Source of the DNA: Brienomyrus brachyistius
Taxonomy: Eukaryota > Chordata > Actinopteri > Osteoglossiformes > Mormyridae
NCBI RefSeq assembly: GCF_023856365.1
Contig: NC_064548.1
Location: 22,182,461 to 22,246,460 of the forward strand
Direction of reading: 5' to 3'
Length of the DNA stretch: 64,000 bases
Position numbers and translations under genes: made by a program. The notes under the pieces are model-generated. The model did no database searches. It was not told the DNA's origin and worked only from the letters and a program-made list of their open reading frames with translations. Position 1 is the stretch's first letter, and each line of letters starts with the position of its first letter. This document shows, one piece after another, positions 61,191 through 64,000 of the stretch.

Positions 61191-62640
61191 GATTTTGGTG
61201 TAATGTAAAAATATTGTAGGAATAATCATCCCTTAGCAGCATCAATCACAAGTGTTCATCGCTAAGCTCACCATACTGTTCTTAGTATTAAGTTTTAGTA
61301 TTAAGTTTCCCATTTAAGTGACAACGAGTAAGATCCTAATTTATTATAAAACAGTTTGCTCCAGTCTGCATACATCTCAGCCACTGGCATGATAAAATAT
61401 GCAAAAGGCAGTGTGATGGACTACACAGCCTTTTACTATTTTCTTTAAACAGTTGATTAGCTTTTGTTGATGCTACTAAGTAGCTCTTGATTAGCTATAT
61501 GTCAAATGCTAGAAAGCATAATTTGATTGAGGTGAAAGACAAGCGATGAATGGATAAACAACTTACATTATGCACGGGAATATTAATAAAAATGCCTTAA
61601 TTGAAAAGTTAAAAGACAAACAATGCTGATGAATTTATTAGGACCACCATGTAAACAAGCAGGCGTCCAAAAGTGCGTTTAGCGGATGGGCATAAATAGC
61701 ATTTGGCTGTTCCCAATGAAAGCAAAAGGCTATAATTCCATGTGACAGGGGGACCATGTCTCTTGACACTTGGGGCAGAATAATCCAATTATTTTGGTTA
61801 ATAAGATGACATTCAGGTGTCCTGATGCCAGGCCACTCCGTGTCCTATTTGTGTGACATCCTGTGAAAATCCTTCAGGTCCACAGGCACGGTTTAACCCT
61901 GAAGTCGTTTAATTAAAAGCCGAGACCACACAAAGCAGATGGAAATTGTGTTCTGTTTTTGTCTTTCCGAGCAGATGCTTTCGTCCAAAGTGACTTACGC
62001 AGCGTACGATTTTCACAGTTCCCACACTTGCTGGATTTTTTTTTTCCAGAACAATCCAGGGCGAGTAGCGTAATTAGGTAACGATGCACCCCAGCTAGGC
62101 CTGCTACATTTATTATATATTGCCATTGTTTGGACAGTACCCCAGGTGCTGAGGTGGAGTGCGCGTGTTTGGGGTAGCAACAATGGATGATTAATTAAAA
62201 GGTACCTTGCCGGTTTCGAGCTGCTGGAAGAAAGCCAGCAGGATGTACTCGTTTCTGCTCGTTACGCCTCCCATTTCGATTAGTCAGCATCGTCCCTGGC
62301 AGGAAAACTGAAGATGGAGGCTGAAGCAGCAGGGAGGTCTGAGGCTGTCCACTGGACTTCCCCCCGACACGCTGCACCTCTGGGTTCCCGCCACTCACAG
62401 AAGGAGCCTCATCCCCCCTCCCGCGTCGCTAACAGCCAATGGTAATGCAGCTTCCAACAGGTAGGGGGCATTGTCACTGGGGAAATGGCAGTTAAGGCGG
62501 CAGCTGTAAACAGAATCCACAGAGCTGAAAACAAGCATGGTGACCTTTCCCCTCAAGATCAGGACCACCAACTGCACAGCATTAGCAATGACAACATTGT
62601 ACTGGCTAACTGACTCCCTCATCTATCAATAACCAGATTT
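61191..62640. other. Unique stretch with a possible conserved block
   Basis: 61735-61930 (AATAATCCAATTATTTTGG, GTCGTTTAATTAAAAGCC) could be conserved non-coding DNA. At 61970-62115 the word CAGATGCTTTCGTCCAAAG and CAATCCAGGGCGAGTAGC mark a dispersed fish repeat. 62280-62420 is GC-rich. No gene is supported. Confidence 0.4.
61970..62115 (+). repeat. Dispersed fish repeat fragment
   Basis: GAGCAGATGCTTTCGTCCAA, AGTGACTTACGCAGCG, ACTTGCTGGATT and CAGAACAATCCAGGGCGAG are in the order of the teleost repeat that starts CAGACGCTTTTATCCAAAG. Confidence 0.65.
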
Positions 62641-62675
62641 CACTGCCCTCCATCCATGGGAAAACTCATTAAATG

Positions 62676-62742
62676 CACACACACACACACACACACACAT
62701 ACACACATACACACACACACACACACGAACACACACACACAC
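62676..62742 (+). repeat. (AC)n microsatellite, interrupted
   Basis: About 30 AC units with CAT and GA interruptions. Confidence 0.97.
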
Positions 62743-63645
62743 TTAAGTTGTGAAAGATGGACAGGCAAGGATTTTAATTAATTCTGCTCTTGTATATTGT
62801 AAGTATGTACTGATAATAATGATGGCAGAGGTTTAAAATCCCTTTATTGGTGAGGACTGTGGAGATACATAATAAAACAAACAGAAATTGCACGTGTCAT
62901 CCAGGTCAGCCTTTGGTTAGACTGGCCCTTACATTCCAAAATAGCTGCATAGCTTATGAAATCATCACTGCCCCTGAAAAATCTCAATGGGGTCAAGACC
63001 AAAAGAAAAGCAAGAACCCTGATAGCAATGCATTCATTTATAAAAGTGTATTTCTGAAAGAGACGACGCCTTCATAGATGGAGTGTCATTATGTCACTGA
63101 ATAATGAACTTTCTTCAGCATTACAGGGAGCCAAACTGGTAGCCATGCTTTGCCAGAATATCAAATAGCTTGTCACCAGACCTGAAAGACATTTACAGAT
63201 TTCAGCACGATCTTCTGTCATTACGCATGCTGTCCTCATCTAAAACTGATTGAATGTCAGGCTTCATTTTCACTGGGTTAGGTAGTCCTGCGTCTTTTTT
63301 CTTCATAAAATCCTGTGAATATGATACAACCCTGCGCATGTGACCCTACTCTTTCCTCCATGGCGTAGCCTAACAAGCCACGCTTGGCGATCATTTGTCT
63401 TTCCTCTCATTCCTGCCTTTGTTTCACTCCAGCTACCTCTAGTTTGCTCCCTTGTCAGTATTGCATATAAGTGCTTCCCAGTTCTGTGTTCCCCGGTCCT
63501 GTCATTGATGTCGTACTTGCACACTCCACTGTTGCCAGTGCTCTTCCTAGTTCCCAGTCCAACTGTTATGTTCCCTCGTGGTCCCGTTGTTTTCCACACA
63601 CTCTTCCATTTTTCACCACCTGCCTGCATGTCTTTCGTCTCACAA
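62743..63645. other. Unique stretch, no supported gene
   Basis: 63340-63640 is open on both strands for over 110 codons, but the plus strand is pyrimidine-rich (runs of Pro, Leu, Ser, Phe) and no domain is recognisable. Confidence 0.4.
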
Positions 63646-63677
63646 GATAATAATAACAACAACAATAATAATAACAG
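63646..63677 (+). repeat. (AAT/AAC)n microsatellite
   Basis: About ten trinucleotide units of AAT and AAC. Confidence 0.9.
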
Positions 63678-63699
63678 GATTACGAACTACTAATACAGC

Positions 63700-63905
63700 C
63701 CACAAACACTCAGGTTAATTGGGGTTACCAAATTGCCCATAGGAATGCGTGTGTGTAAATGGTGTGTACGTGTGCCCAACCTGGGTTGTTCCCTGCCTTG
63801 TGCCCATAGCTTCCAGGAAAGGCTTCAGCCCTGCATGACTCTGAATAGCACAAGGGGTTACAGAAAAATCGATATTATTATTATTATTATTATTATTATT
63901 ACGAC
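63700..63905 (+). repeat. SINE 3' fragment with (ATT)n end
   Basis: GTTAATTGGGGTTACCAAAT, TGCCCATAGGAATGCGTG, CCCAACCTGGGTTGTTCC, CTGCCTTGTGCCCATAGC, GGCTTCAGCCCTGCATGAC, GGGGTTACAGAAAAATCG, then (ATT)9 (63875-63902) where other copies have (ATGG)n. The head is missing. Confidence 0.82.
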
Positions 63906-64000
63906 TACTGTTACTCCACCTTGTGAGATAAGCAGCCCATCTTTCTACATCTGTTCTGTGAGGTAGAATTAAACAATGTCCTTAATTTTTAGCAGTATCA

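Noticed and set aside
60510..61245. Open frames of 193-239 codons on both strands
   Set aside because: They are translations of the 47-bp array in rotating frames; the SINE origin explains them fully.
63303..63693. Open frames of 117-120 codons on both strands
   Set aside because: Pyrimidine-rich composition, no domain, and the plus frame ends in an (AAT)n run.

Overview
This 64 kb window is vertebrate nuclear DNA, and the repeats point to a ray-finned fish. It carries tRNA-derived SINE-like repeats with (ATGG)n tails, Tc1/mariner transposase relics whose ends begin CACTCACTGAGCACTTTATT, hAT-type ends (CAGGGCTGCCCA, CAGTGATGCACC), fold-back MITEs, and fish-typical dispersed fragments such as TTATCCAAAGCGACTTAC-like and AAAGCGCTATATAA-like stretches. 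The exact lineage cannot be fixed by eye. I see no complete protein-coding gene, rRNA, tRNA gene, CRISPR array or bacterial feature. The longest open frames lie in simple-sequence or tandem-repeat DNA, or run antisense to a transposase. The window is best read as a gene-poor intergenic stretch or the inside of a very long intron.

Layout. 1-7.6 kb: mostly unique AT-rich DNA, a Tc1-like element on the minus strand (4054-5127) beside a decayed sibling, then a compound microsatellite. 7.6-9.9 kb: two copies of a palindromic MITE. 9.9-20 kb: AT-rich unique DNA, the second copy of a 175-240 bp dispersed repeat first seen at 1.8 kb, and a hAT-like relic interrupted by a SINE. 21.1-23.5 kb: a C-rich 0.9 kb minisatellite, then a 424 bp inverted-repeat element whose right end runs straight into a 41-bp minisatellite. 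23.5-46 kb: mostly unique, with scattered SINEs, CpG-rich patches, stretches that look like conserved non-coding DNA, and splice-site pairs that could mark very small exons. 46.9-50.9 kb: a fold-back element and a hAT element nested inside a mariner-like one. 52.9-63.9 kb: the densest SINE territory, a decayed Tc1-like transposase, and two SINE copies in which internal tandem arrays have grown.

The main theme is tandem-repeat birth inside mobile elements. Separate cases are a 47-bp x 12 array in one SINE, a 17-19 bp array in another part of a second SINE, and a 41-bp x 8 array that starts in the last bases of a DNA transposon. The possible host coding material is weak: a minus-strand terminal-exon candidate at 56676-56884 with a cyclic-nucleotide-binding/cupin-like look, and micro-exon candidates at 30138-30155 and 19646-19672. 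No set of genes working together can be reconstructed here.
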